The position numbers and the translations under genes were made by a program. Positions 16,485 through 25,380 of a stretch of DNA of 64,000 nt are shown in pieces. Position 1 is the first letter of the stretch. Each line of letters starts with the position of its first letter. Below the pieces are notes generated by a model. The model made no database searches. It saw only the letters and a program-made list of their open reading frames with translations, and was not told where the DNA came from. The stretch comes from Aestuariibacter sp. (GTDB lineage: Bacteria; Pseudomonadota; Gammaproteobacteria; Enterobacterales; Alteromonadaceae): contig CP051238.1 of assembly GCA_017794925.1 (NCBI GenBank), positions 3,613,328-3,677,327 of the forward strand. Reading direction: 5' to 3'.

Positions 16485-17472
16485 TCGTGTGGTACTTTCA
16501 GGCTGGCATAAGTGGTTATCGCTATTCGTTGGTATTCAGCTGTTAATTTGGGTGGGAACCGGCATTTATTTTAATCAAATGGATGCGCAGGCTGCGTCGG
16601 GAAACATGTACAGGAAGACCGTCTCACACCGGGGTAACACGCCAACATCCGACTTTATGCCGCTGGAAAAACTGGCCCTCAACGAGCCGGTAGTGTCTGC
16701 AGCACTCATCTGGGTGTCCGGTACGCCGCTGTATCTGGTGAAAACTGAAAACCCGCTGCATAATTACTCCGCACAACAACACACACTGTTTCACGCCGTA
16801 TCGGGGTTACCCTGGTATATTCAGCCTGACGATGTACAACGTATTGCTCAACGTTCATATACAGGGCCCGGTCAGGCGTCAGAAGCTGTTCTGACTCTTC
16901 CGCCGTTTGATTTCGATGGCCGTCAGGAGAATCTATTGTGGAAGGTATCCTTTGACGATGAGGTGCACACTGACGTATATCTGCATGCAGAAACGGGCGC
17001 AGTCATTGCGCACAGTAATGATGACTCGCGTTTAAAGCACCTGATGTTAACGCTGCATTTTATGGATTATGCGAACACAGGCGGCTTCAATCATGCATTA
17101 ATTGTCATCTTTGCGATCGCGACGCTGACACTGGCTGGAAGCGGTGTTTTGCTGGCTTACCGTCGAAATCCCAACCGGGCTGTGCGTAGAAAGCGCGAAA
17201 CAGATGTGCGGGTTATTCATACTGGTGGGTGTGAAACACTTTCCCTACCAGCAAACCAACCGCTGCTTTTTGCGTTAACCCAGGCAGGCTTAAGCGTCTC
17301 GACAGAGTGCGGTGGTGGTGGTACATGTGGTCAGTGTGTTGTACAAACCGACAATACGGTTGCAGTCAGCGACGTTGACCGATATCACCTGACTGAAGAT
17401 GAGTTACAACAAGGAAAACGACTGAGTTGCCAGCATGTTAGCAGCGAATTTACTTCCGTCACTCTCAAATAA
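16477..17472 (+). CDS. PepSY membrane protein fused to an NqrF-like 2Fe-2S domain
   Basis: This 331-residue protein starts at ATG 16477 behind an excellent AAAGGAGG site. Residues 1-240 repeat the PepSY-TM pattern of the upstream gene (HKWLSLFVGIQLLIWVGTG, TLHFMDY, final helix). After a basic linker comes a ferredoxin domain with CGGGGTCGQC (Cys-x5-Cys-x2-Cys) and a fourth Cys in RLSCQHV. This spacing is that of NqrF-type 2Fe-2S domains. The iron-sulfur domain should be cytoplasmic, after the last helix and basic residues, so the protein could carry electrons across the membrane to a periplasmic metal such as Cu(II) or Fe(III). That function is inferred. Confidence 0.8.
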   Translation: MINRVVLSGWHKWLSLFVGIQLLIWVGTGIYFNQMDAQAASGNMYRKTVSHRGNTPTSDFMPLEKLALNEPVVSAALIWVSGTPLYLVKTENPLHNYSAQQHTLFHAVSGLPWYIQPDDVQRIAQRSYTGPGQASEAVLTLPPFDFDGRQENLLWKVSFDDEVHTDVYLHAETGAVIAHSNDDSRLKHLMLTLHFMDYANTGGFNHALIVIFAIATLTLAGSGVLLAYRRNPNRAVRRKRETDVRVIHTGGCETLSLPANQPLLFALTQAGLSVSTECGGGGTCGQCVVQTDNTVAVSDVDRYHLTEDELQQGKRLSCQHVSSEFTSVTLK

Positions 17473-17479
17473 CAGCCAC

Positions 17480-17518
17480 AAAAAAAACCGCACTGACATC
17501 AGTGCGGCTCTTTCGTTT
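17480..17518. terminator. Bidirectional terminator
   Basis: CCGCACTG-ACAT-CAGTGCGG (stem 17488-17507) is preceded by an A run and followed by a T-rich tract. It separates the convergent PepSY-ferredoxin gene and the aromatic-acid permease gene. Confidence 0.85.
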
Positions 17519-17555
17519 TGCTTATAAATCAGTGATAAAAACTCATCACGGTCTG

Positions 17556-18869
17556 CTAGTGCCTGAACCAATACACGGCAATGCCTGCGATGAGTAATGG
17601 CAATGCAAACAACATAAACAAGTCATACATGCCCCAGTGTGCTGCCACCAGATAGCCCGCGACAATCGGAGACAAAATCGCGCCGATTCGCCCCAGTCCC
17701 GCAGCCCAGCCTATTCCTGTTGCCCGAACACTGGTTGGGTAAACACGGGCTGCCATCGCATACATGGCGGTAAACGCGCCTTGTAATAAGAACCCAATGA
17801 TGAAAATTAACGTGTTCAACCAAAATACCGAGGTGGGTTGCCAGTAGGCGACTAGCGCCAAAAATACCGCCGAGCCAATGAAATATATTGCAATGGGTTT
17901 GGCCAGTTTAATTTTAGTCGCGATTAATCCGATAAGTACAATCCCCGCGACAGCGCCCAGATTATATAACGTGAGAGCAGCTATGCCTTGAGAACGCTCA
18001 TAACCACTGTTCACAAATAATGTCGGGATCCACGACATCAAAAAATACAGCGACATAAACCCCATAAAATAAATCAACCAGACGCCCATCGTCTGCATAC
18101 CCAGGTCTTGCTTAAACAAATTCGCAACTGAAATACGTTGCTTTTCAACTGTGTGTTCAGGTAGCTCACTCATTGCAGTACAACCCATGCTGCTCAGAAT
18201 ACGGTTGATTCGATACAACTTGTCGTTTTCATTACCTGCTTGTGTGGCAACAAACTCGATAGACTCCGGCAAATAAAAATACAGCACCACTGTCATCAGT
18301 AACGTAAACAGGCCACCATATACAAATACCATTTCCCAACCAGATGACTCTATAATGGCATTTGCAATGGGGCCCACAATCGTCGCGCCGGCGGCATATC
18401 CCATTACGATAATGGTCACCACCAGATTGCGCATTTTTTCCGGCGCAAACTCAGCACCAATGGTTGCTGAATTAGCGAAGATAATGCCAATCCCCAACCC
18501 CGAGATGGCCCGGATGGCGATCATCCATTCAACAGACTGAGGTATGAACCCTGTCACCACCATTGAAACGCCAATCATAATCGTGGCAATGATCAGGATG
18601 TTTCGTCGTCCTATCTTGTCGGCAAAAGGCGCAAGAAACATAGCGCCTAACGTCATGCCGATCAAAGCGGCACTCAAAATATACCCCTTTTCCGTCGCAG
18701 ATATCCCCCAGTCGGCGGTCAAAGATGGCATGGCGACGGACATCGCCACCACGTCAAAACCATCAACCACATTCAACAGAAATGCAATTGCAAACACAAT
18801 GTACTGGGTAAAAGAGACGGGGGCTCTGTCTATATGATGACGGACAGATTCGACAATGCTGGTACTCAT
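17556..18869 (-). CDS. MFS aromatic acid:H+ symporter (AAHS/PcaK type)
   Basis: This 437-residue, 12-helix transporter carries the AAHS signature in helix 1 (DGFDVVAMSVAMPSL), the MFS motif APFADKIGRRN between helices 2 and 3, and the central and C-terminal motifs SGLGIGIIFANSATI and YPTSVRATGIGWAAGLGRIG. Members import protocatechuate, 4-hydroxybenzoate, gallate or related acids. It borders the ring-cleavage cluster and should provide the inner-membrane step for substrate uptake. Confidence 0.88.
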   Translation of the reverse strand: MSTSIVESVRHHIDRAPVSFTQYIVFAIAFLLNVVDGFDVVAMSVAMPSLTADWGISATEKGYILSAALIGMTLGAMFLAPFADKIGRRNILIIATIMIGVSMVVTGFIPQSVEWMIAIRAISGLGIGIIFANSATIGAEFAPEKMRNLVVTIIVMGYAAGATIVGPIANAIIESSGWEMVFVYGGLFTLLMTVVLYFYLPESIEFVATQAGNENDKLYRINRILSSMGCTAMSELPEHTVEKQRISVANLFKQDLGMQTMGVWLIYFMGFMSLYFLMSWIPTLFVNSGYERSQGIAALTLYNLGAVAGIVLIGLIATKIKLAKPIAIYFIGSAVFLALVAYWQPTSVFWLNTLIFIIGFLLQGAFTAMYAMAARVYPTSVRATGIGWAAGLGRIGAILSPIVAGYLVAAHWGMYDLFMLFALPLLIAGIAVYWFRH

Positions 18870-19084
18870 AACGACTTCCTCGTGCCAGGGGCATTGTTAA
18901 TTAATTCGCAAACAGAAAATAAAGCACTTTCCAATATTGTTACGACTATGTAACACTCCGGTCATGGATACCAATTAAAAAATACGATTCAGCCATAAGA
19001 AAAAGCTAATTTACCCCATAAATACGGGAGACAAAGTAAGCAATTTCTTTTATAAAATTTTATTTGACTACCGAGAAAAGTTTA

Positions 19085-20311
19085 TCAAACTAATTGCGAC
19101 TCGCTTTGCGCTATGAGTTTTATGTGGTCAATCAGCGCTATTTGCGTTTGAGTCAGAACACTGTCTTCACGGTATTGCAACACGATAGTACGCTGCGCAT
19201 TAAACCCCTTTATTTGCTTACTCACCATGGTGCCACTCATCAATTCATGTCGGGCCTGAGCCTCTGACAACAGCATCAGTGCCGGACTATTTTCCAGTAT
19301 CACACGCGAAGCAGACAGAGAATTGCATTCGATCACGTTTTCAGGCGCTGCCACATTGTGTTCGTGAAACAAGGCTTCATAGGTTTTGCGAAGGGGGGAT
19401 GAGGTTCTGGGCAGAATCCACGGGTAAGCCAATAACGCTTCTACTGCCAACTCATTTTTTGTTGCAAGTGGATGATTGCGCGACATAAGCAATACAATTG
19501 ACTCAGTTAAAATTGGCTCTTCCTTAATATCGACTCCATCAGGTAAACGGCGCGACGCACCGACCAGAATATCCAGTTTACCCCGCATTAGATCGTGTAA
19601 AAGGTATTCATAAGATCCTTCAACAATAGAGATTTTGTGACTGGGATACTGGTGTTTAAATTCTGTTGAAGCCTTGGGAATAATATAGCTTCGAGCCATC
19701 GGCATGGCACCAATAGCCGTGTTACCCTTTTCCTTATGCGACATTTTAGCCAGTTCTGCAAAGGCCAGTTCAATCTCCCGCTCCATAACGCCAGCCACCT
19801 GTGCTAACTGAATTGCCACCTTAGTAGGCTTAATACCAAAACTGGTTCGTTCGAATAAATCCACGTTAACTGTTTGTTCCAAATCCCTTGCTGCACGGTG
19901 GATTGTTGGATTTGCTTTGTTTGAGATGGCTGCACCAGCACTAAAGCTACCCGCTTCTGCCACAGCCTTGAGTGCATTCAATTGTGTCATGGTGATATGC
20001 CTTGACACATTTTTAGGCACTTGCCCGAAGTTTTTAAGCATCAAATCAAAAAAACTATCCAGTGAATTGAGTGCACGGCTTACTCTTCGCCACAAGGTCG
20101 CTGCCTCATCTGTCGCCGTAATGCCTTTAGTGGAGCGGTGAAAAAATTTCACCTCGAAATTTCGCTCTAAACATTTAATTGCCTGGCTTATCGCTGGTTG
20201 AGAACGGCCTAACAGCTCTGCTGTTTTAGAAATAGAGCGTATGTCATAAACGGTTAAAAACACCCGCAAATGAAACAGGTTTAAATTACTTGTCGCTTTC
20301 TTTTCCAGCAT
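19085..20311 (-). CDS. LysR-family regulator with two tandem HTH domains
   Basis: This 408-residue protein (from ATG 20311; the frame extends to a TTG at 20356) is about 100 residues longer than usual LysR regulators. It has two successive LysR-type HTH domains: LRVFLTVYDIRSISKTAELL and, about 100 residues later, LNALKAVAEAGSFSAGAAIS. Each ends in the typical LFERT-like motif. A LysR effector-binding domain follows (SIVEGSYEYLLHDLMRGKLD). It is divergent from the TonB receptor gene, and the intergenic region contains the palindrome TGATATCA (20388-20395). A second regulator of the same design lies at 30230-31423. Confidence 0.85.
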   Translation of the reverse strand: MLEKKATSNLNLFHLRVFLTVYDIRSISKTAELLGRSQPAISQAIKCLERNFEVKFFHRSTKGITATDEAATLWRRVSRALNSLDSFFDLMLKNFGQVPKNVSRHITMTQLNALKAVAEAGSFSAGAAISNKANPTIHRAARDLEQTVNVDLFERTSFGIKPTKVAIQLAQVAGVMEREIELAFAELAKMSHKEKGNTAIGAMPMARSYIIPKASTEFKHQYPSHKISIVEGSYEYLLHDLMRGKLDILVGASRRLPDGVDIKEEPILTESIVLLMSRNHPLATKNELAVEALLAYPWILPRTSSPLRKTYEALFHEHNVAAPENVIECNSLSASRVILENSPALMLLSEAQARHELMSGTMVSKQIKGFNAQRTIVLQYREDSVLTQTQIALIDHIKLIAQSESQLV

Positions 20312-20474
20312 ATCTGAAATACCAATACCATCTATCCATAAAGGTAAAATTAGCAATTTCTTATATCAAAAGTCAATTTTCAATTGGTGATATCACTGGC
20401 AGTATTAGATAGTCGTCGTGACACAATATGTTAACAACATAATTACAATAGTTTTAATCGATGAGGGCACAGAG

Positions 20475-22913
20475 ATGAAAACAATTAACATGTCACGTAT
20501 TGCGGTTGCTATTGCAACCGGTTTGGCTTTGCAGTCGGGTGTTGTATTTGCTCAGGAACAAACTGAGGAAAGTGCAAAAACCGGGGCAAGTCAGGCACTT
20601 GACAAAATTACCGTAACAGCACGAAAAGTAACCGAAAATCTGCAAGAAGTACCGGTTTCAGTCACGTCTTTCAATGGCGATGCACTGGAGCGTCGTCAAA
20701 TTACCGGGTCTGATGACATTGGTAAGATTACGCCTAACTTGCAATTTACTAATAATGCACCGTTGGCCGGCAACAATAACTCGTCAGTCATCTTCGTAAG
20801 GGGCGTAGGGCAAATTAGTCCCCGTGCGAACACGGATCCCGGCGTTGGTCTCTACATTGATGACGTCTATATCGGGCAATCAGTGGGTGGCAATATGGAA
20901 CTTCGCGATATTGAAAGCGTTCAGGTTCTGCGTGGTCCACAAGGCACATTGTTTGGCCGTAATACTATTGGTGGCGCCGTACTGATTAATACCCAGGCGC
21001 CCGGCGATGAATTGGGCGGAAAAGTCAGATTTGGCATCGGTGAAGACTCACTCATAGAAGCCTTCGGTGCCATTGATATTCCTATCTCAGACAGCTTACT
21101 GACACGCTTCACCGCGGGAACGAAAAAACAAGACGGTTACGTAAAACGTCTTTATGACGGCCTCGATTTGGGTGACACCAACAACACGACTTTCTCGGCC
21201 AAGGTGTATTATGACCCAAGTGATAAATTTACCGCGAAATTCCTGTACGACTATACCGATGCTGACGAAAACGGCTCAGCATTAGTCTTCGCGGGGTACA
21301 ATAATAACGACGACGTGACCAATACGTCACATGATGCGGGTTGGTTTGGTGCAAGCCAAAGTGTGATTGCAGGTTGTCCCGATGCGTGGATTGCCTACCC
21401 AGGTCCTCCAGGACGTCCGGTTACCACCGCAGAAGGTTCTGCACTGGATGTATCGGGATTACTCACCAGCGGCGGTGGCCCGCGCGGGTACACCGGTGAA
21501 AATACAGATTCACGCTGTGTAAACAGTCAGTGGAATGCTGGCCCGTTTGCGAATAACGGCACAGCCGAAATGGGCAGTTCAATGACCAACTGGGGCGCAT
21601 CACTGAATTTAGAGTATGCATTTACCAATGAATTTACTGCCAAATCCATTACGTCATATCGCAATCTGGAATGGGTAGGTCGACGTGACGCCGACAACAC
21701 GCCTTTCACCATTTTGCATACTGACTTCGATTCTTCCGGCGATCAATTCAGCCAGGAGTTCCAGTTTAACTATGTCACGGACAATCTGACAGCCGTCGCG
21801 GGCGTCTATTACTATGAAGAGGAAGTGACAGATATCCTGACCGTTCAGGTGGGTGATAAGGCGGCTGGTACCAGTTGCGGCGAAGGCACGGATGGTTGTC
21901 ATCTGGACAGTGACAATAACATCACTCAGAACGAGTCTTTTGCTTATTACACCCAGGTCACTTACGACATTACAGAGCAGCTCAGCGCTGCAGTGGGTAT
22001 TCGTCGCACAGAAGAAACGAAAGGCTCTATTCCGGATCAGTTTGATTATGCCAATCCTGAAGCCAAGTACCTTGAAGTGAAGTTGTATGAAGCCGACTTC
22101 TCCGCTACCACAATGTCATTTAATTTAAGCTATCAGATGTCTCGCGACACCATGTTCTACGGGAGTTTTTCTGAAGGCTTTAAAGGAGGTGGCTGGAACT
22201 CTACCTTTAACTTTGCGCTGACCGAGTCAGATTTGGAAGCCGGCCATAAGTTTGACCAGGAAGAGGTGGAAACCATTGAGTTTGGCTTTAAGTCAGATAT
22301 CACCGATAGCTTCCGATTAAATGGGGCAATCTTCAGTTCGGACTATACCGACTTGCAATTTACTTACCGGGTATTTATTGCCCCCTGGTTTTTCAACGCA
22401 GGTAAAGCGTCAATTGACGGTGCCGAGTTAGAGTTTACCTGGGTTCCCCATGATGACTGGGTCATAGAAGGTGGTTTCGGCTATCTGGATTCATCGGTCG
22501 ACGAAGCGGTTGAAATTGAAGTGCCTGGTCGTCCGGTTAACACCGGCGTTGCCGAAGGTAACCAGCTGCCGTTTGCACCGGAATTCCAGGGCAATATAGG
22601 TATTGGCTACTATGCTGAGCTGGACGACTATCTGGTCATGCCGCGCATCGATGTATCGTTTAGCGACAAAGTATACTTTGATGCCAGTAACACGGCATTA
22701 ATTGCACAAATGGACAGCTACAGTACAGTCGATATGTCCGTCACGGTGCAGCCATTTGATGAAATCTGGAAACTCACTGTCGGTGTAAATAACGCAACAG
22801 ATGAAGTCTATAAGGTGTCGGGTAACTCATCACTGGGCTCAGGCAGTGGTTATGCCGAGGCGGCCTATGCGCGTCCTCGAGTCGTCTTTGCCAACTTTAC
22901 TTACGAATTTTAA
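20475..22913 (+). CDS. TonB-dependent receptor in the aromatic catabolic island
   Basis: This 812-residue receptor starts at ATG 20475 (GAGG site nearby) with a signal peptide ending FAQ. The TonB box region (LDKITVTARKV), plug (QEVPVSVTSFNGDAL, FVRGVGQ, GVGLYIDDVYIG, LRGPQGTLFGRNTIGGAV) and a beta-barrel ending in YEF place it in the FepA/FecA-type class most common in alteromonads and sphingomonads. Its position next to the dioxygenase gene, on the same strand, suggests uptake of a lignin-derived aromatic acid, as reported for receptors such as DdvT in Sphingobium. The ligand is inferred. Confidence 0.85.
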   Translation: MKTINMSRIAVAIATGLALQSGVVFAQEQTEESAKTGASQALDKITVTARKVTENLQEVPVSVTSFNGDALERRQITGSDDIGKITPNLQFTNNAPLAGNNNSSVIFVRGVGQISPRANTDPGVGLYIDDVYIGQSVGGNMELRDIESVQVLRGPQGTLFGRNTIGGAVLINTQAPGDELGGKVRFGIGEDSLIEAFGAIDIPISDSLLTRFTAGTKKQDGYVKRLYDGLDLGDTNNTTFSAKVYYDPSDKFTAKFLYDYTDADENGSALVFAGYNNNDDVTNTSHDAGWFGASQSVIAGCPDAWIAYPGPPGRPVTTAEGSALDVSGLLTSGGGPRGYTGENTDSRCVNSQWNAGPFANNGTAEMGSSMTNWGASLNLEYAFTNEFTAKSITSYRNLEWVGRRDADNTPFTILHTDFDSSGDQFSQEFQFNYVTDNLTAVAGVYYYEEEVTDILTVQVGDKAAGTSCGEGTDGCHLDSDNNITQNESFAYYTQVTYDITEQLSAAVGIRRTEETKGSIPDQFDYANPEAKYLEVKLYEADFSATTMSFNLSYQMSRDTMFYGSFSEGFKGGGWNSTFNFALTESDLEAGHKFDQEEVETIEFGFKSDITDSFRLNGAIFSSDYTDLQFTYRVFIAPWFFNAGKASIDGAELEFTWVPHDDWVIEGGFGYLDSSVDEAVEIEVPGRPVNTGVAEGNQLPFAPEFQGNIGIGYYAELDDYLVMPRIDVSFSDKVYFDASNTALIAQMDSYSTVDMSVTVQPFDEIWKLTVGVNNATDEVYKVSGNSSLGSGSGYAEAAYARPRVVFANFTYEF

Positions 22914-23024
22914 CCCGTAACAGGAATGGCCCGGGCACCAGTGAAGTCTTTCGCTGGGGTCATTCCTACCTTTGCCCAACATGAATCGCGTCTATATGAA
23001 CGCATTACATTGCAAGAGGAACAT

Positions 23025-24278
23025 ATGGCTAACATCATAGGTGGCATCGGTGTCTCCCATACCCCTACTATTGGCTTTGCCCAGGACAAAGCGCTTCGGG
23101 AACAACCTGCATGGAAACCTGTTTTTGAGCAGTTTGACCATGTCGGTCGTTATCTCAGCAACAAACAACCCGACGCGTTGGTATTTATTTATAACGACCA
23201 TATTACGTCCTTTTTCTTTGATCATTATTCGCCCTTTGCGCTTGGTGTAGATGACACATTCAGTCCAGCCGATGAAGGCGGCGGAGCGCGTGACTACCCT
23301 CCTATCTCAGGACATCCTGCCCTGGCAAGGCACATAGGGCAATCGTTATTTGCTGACGAATTTGACCTTTCTTTTTTTCAGAAAAAGCCCATTGACCATG
23401 GCTTATTTTCCCCACTTTCGATGATGACAGACCGCGGCTCTCGCTGGGACAAACCGGTCATTCCTCTGCAAGTAGGTGTCCTACAGTTCCCGATACCTAC
23501 CGCAGCCCGTTGTTTCAAACTGGGCAAAGCGTTGCGTCGCGCCATCGAAAGCTACCCGGAAGATATCAACGTCGTCATCGTAGCAACCGGCGGCCTTTCT
23601 CATCAGGTACATGGTGAACGCTGCGGCTTTAATAATCCCGATTGGGATGAACAGTTTCTCGACTTGCTCGAAAGCGATCCTTCGCAACTGGCTTCCATGA
23701 CCCACGCAGACTATGCCCGCTTGGGCGGTCTGGAGGGAGCCGAAGTGATCATGTGGTTGATCATGCGCGGGGCGCTGTCCGAGCAAGTCGATTGTTTACA
23801 CCGTGCCACTTACCTTCCATCCATGACCAATATCGCGACGGTTATTTATAAGGATAAGGGCAAAAGTGCGCCTGAAGAGGTATTAGCACATCAGCAGAAA
23901 ATGGGAGAACAGCTTGCGGGTATCGAACAAATTCCGGGCACCCACCCCTTCACTCTGGCGCAAGCACATCGTGCCTGGCGATTAAATAATTTCCTGCATA
24001 AACTCATTGAACCTGCACACAGGCAGCAGTTTGTTGACTCGCCTGACACCTTATATGAGGCATACGGGTTAACTGAACCGGAAATTGCTCTGCTGAAAGC
24101 GCGGGACTGGATAGGCCTTATTCACTATGGTGTCATTTTCTTCAGTCTGGAGAAAATGGCCGCGGTGCTAGGCATGACCAACATCGACATTTATGCCCAA
24201 ATGAGCGGCAAAACCGTTGAGGAATTCCAGCAATCCCGAAATGCGGCTATTACGTATTCGGTCGCAGACAAAGCCTGA
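23025..24278 (+). CDS. Single-chain extradiol dioxygenase, gallate/protocatechuate type (GalA/DesB-like)
   Basis: This 417-residue protein combines a LigB-type catalytic domain (residues 1 to about 280) with a LigA-like C-terminal domain (about 300-400). Fe(II) ligands expected from DesB are present: His12 in GVSHTP, His59 in YNDHITS, and a Glu in GGLEGAEVIMW. The ATG at 23025 has a GAGGAA site and makes the length match DesB (418). DesB/GalA open gallate at the 4,5 bond. Here LigC and LigI follow the ring cleavage, which are needed only after protocatechuate cleavage, so this enzyme may use protocatechuate as well or instead. Confidence 0.88.
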   Translation: MANIIGGIGVSHTPTIGFAQDKALREQPAWKPVFEQFDHVGRYLSNKQPDALVFIYNDHITSFFFDHYSPFALGVDDTFSPADEGGGARDYPPISGHPALARHIGQSLFADEFDLSFFQKKPIDHGLFSPLSMMTDRGSRWDKPVIPLQVGVLQFPIPTAARCFKLGKALRRAIESYPEDINVVIVATGGLSHQVHGERCGFNNPDWDEQFLDLLESDPSQLASMTHADYARLGGLEGAEVIMWLIMRGALSEQVDCLHRATYLPSMTNIATVIYKDKGKSAPEEVLAHQQKMGEQLAGIEQIPGTHPFTLAQAHRAWRLNNFLHKLIEPAHRQQFVDSPDTLYEAYGLTEPEIALLKARDWIGLIHYGVIFFSLEKMAAVLGMTNIDIYAQMSGKTVEEFQQSRNAAITYSVADKA

Positions 24279-24297
24279 CTGAGCAAAAACTTGCTAT

Positions 24298-24315
24298 CCC
24301 CCGCCGTGACGGGGG
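24298..24315. terminator. GC-rich hairpin between convergent genes
   Basis: CCCCCG-CCGTGA-CGGGGG sits between the dioxygenase and aldo/keto reductase stops. There is no T run on either side, so termination is plausible but not certain. Confidence 0.45.
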
Positions 24316-24330
24316 AGGCTTAGCGACACA

Positions 24331-25317
24331 TTAGAACTCTTCCGTATCTATGTCGCCTTGCGCTGCAGCAGGATACCTTGGCCCTTTTACGGTTTGATAG
24401 TTAATCAGGTCATCTGCGGCAGCTAATATATCACCAGATATCTTAATGGTACTTGCAGCGATATTTTCCACCATGTGGGACTCTATACGCGTGCCGGGTA
24501 GTGCATGAATAAACTCGCCCTGGGCCAATACCCATTTGATAGCGAGTTGCGCAGGCGTACAACCTGCTTGTTCTGCCAATTTAGCAAATTCAACATACAG
24601 CTTTCGATTCGATTGCCAGTTTTCACCCTGAAATCGTGGCATACCACAACGAATATCCTTCGGTTCAAGCTCGCTTATGTCGTTGAAGGTATTGCTCAAA
24701 AAGCCCCGGGCTAACGGGCTAAAACCCACAAACGCGATATTAAGCGATTTACACGCGTCCAGCACGGCAATTTCAGCGTTGCGAGTCCACAAAGAATACT
24801 CCGTTTGCAGCGCAGCAATTGGATACTCCTTATGTGCGCGGGTCAGCGTTTCTGCTGACACTTCCGATAAACCCACCGCGCCAATTTTTCCGGCTTTTAC
24901 AGCCTCTCCTAACGCGCCAACACTTTCTTCCACCGGGACATCCGGGTCAATACGGTGCAGGTAATATAAATCAATGTAATCGGTTTGCAGACTGGTTAAT
25001 GCCGTGTCCAACGTAGCATGAAGAGTCCTGGGGTGGCCATCTATGACCCGCTTACCATTCACGCCAGTCATACCGCACTTACTGGCGAGCAAAATGTCAT
25101 CCCGAAAGCCTTTAACGGCTTTGCCTACAACCACTTCATTAGCGCCAAAACCATACAATGCGGCCGTATCAAAGTGGTCCATCCCTGCGTCATACGCTTT
25201 TTGCATCAGGCTTATGGCGTCACTTTCTGTCAATTTTCCACTGTAGGCATGACTGACGTTCATACAGCCGAAGCCGATATTCCCTACCCGCTTTCCGGCC
25301 AGTTCTCGTTTATTCAT
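24331..25317 (-). CDS. Aldo/keto reductase, last gene of the lig operon
   Basis: This 328-residue protein starts at ATG 25317 behind AAGGAG. It has the AKR landmarks: GFGCMNVSHAYSG at the N-terminus, DHFDTAALYG with the catalytic Asp and Tyr, LLASKCG with the Lys, LYYLHRID with the His, and the NADPH-binding end near LPGTRIESHM. It is closest in layout to AKR13-type oxidoreductases. No step of the protocatechuate 4,5-pathway needs such an enzyme, so it may act on an aromatic aldehyde or a side product. Confidence 0.82.
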   Translation of the reverse strand: MNKRELAGKRVGNIGFGCMNVSHAYSGKLTESDAISLMQKAYDAGMDHFDTAALYGFGANEVVVGKAVKGFRDDILLASKCGMTGVNGKRVIDGHPRTLHATLDTALTSLQTDYIDLYYLHRIDPDVPVEESVGALGEAVKAGKIGAVGLSEVSAETLTRAHKEYPIAALQTEYSLWTRNAEIAVLDACKSLNIAFVGFSPLARGFLSNTFNDISELEPKDIRCGMPRFQGENWQSNRKLYVEFAKLAEQAGCTPAQLAIKWVLAQGEFIHALPGTRIESHMVENIAASTIKISGDILAAADDLINYQTVKGPRYPAAAQGDIDTEEF

Positions 25318-25380
25318 CCTCGCTCTCCTTAACGCAAAACGGCCTGCACCTGGCAAGCCGTTAACTGTAATAGGTTATTC

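Noticed and set aside
22926-23024. N-terminal extension of the dioxygenase
   Set aside because: MANIIGGIG at 23025 matches the DesB N-terminus and has a ribosome-binding site.
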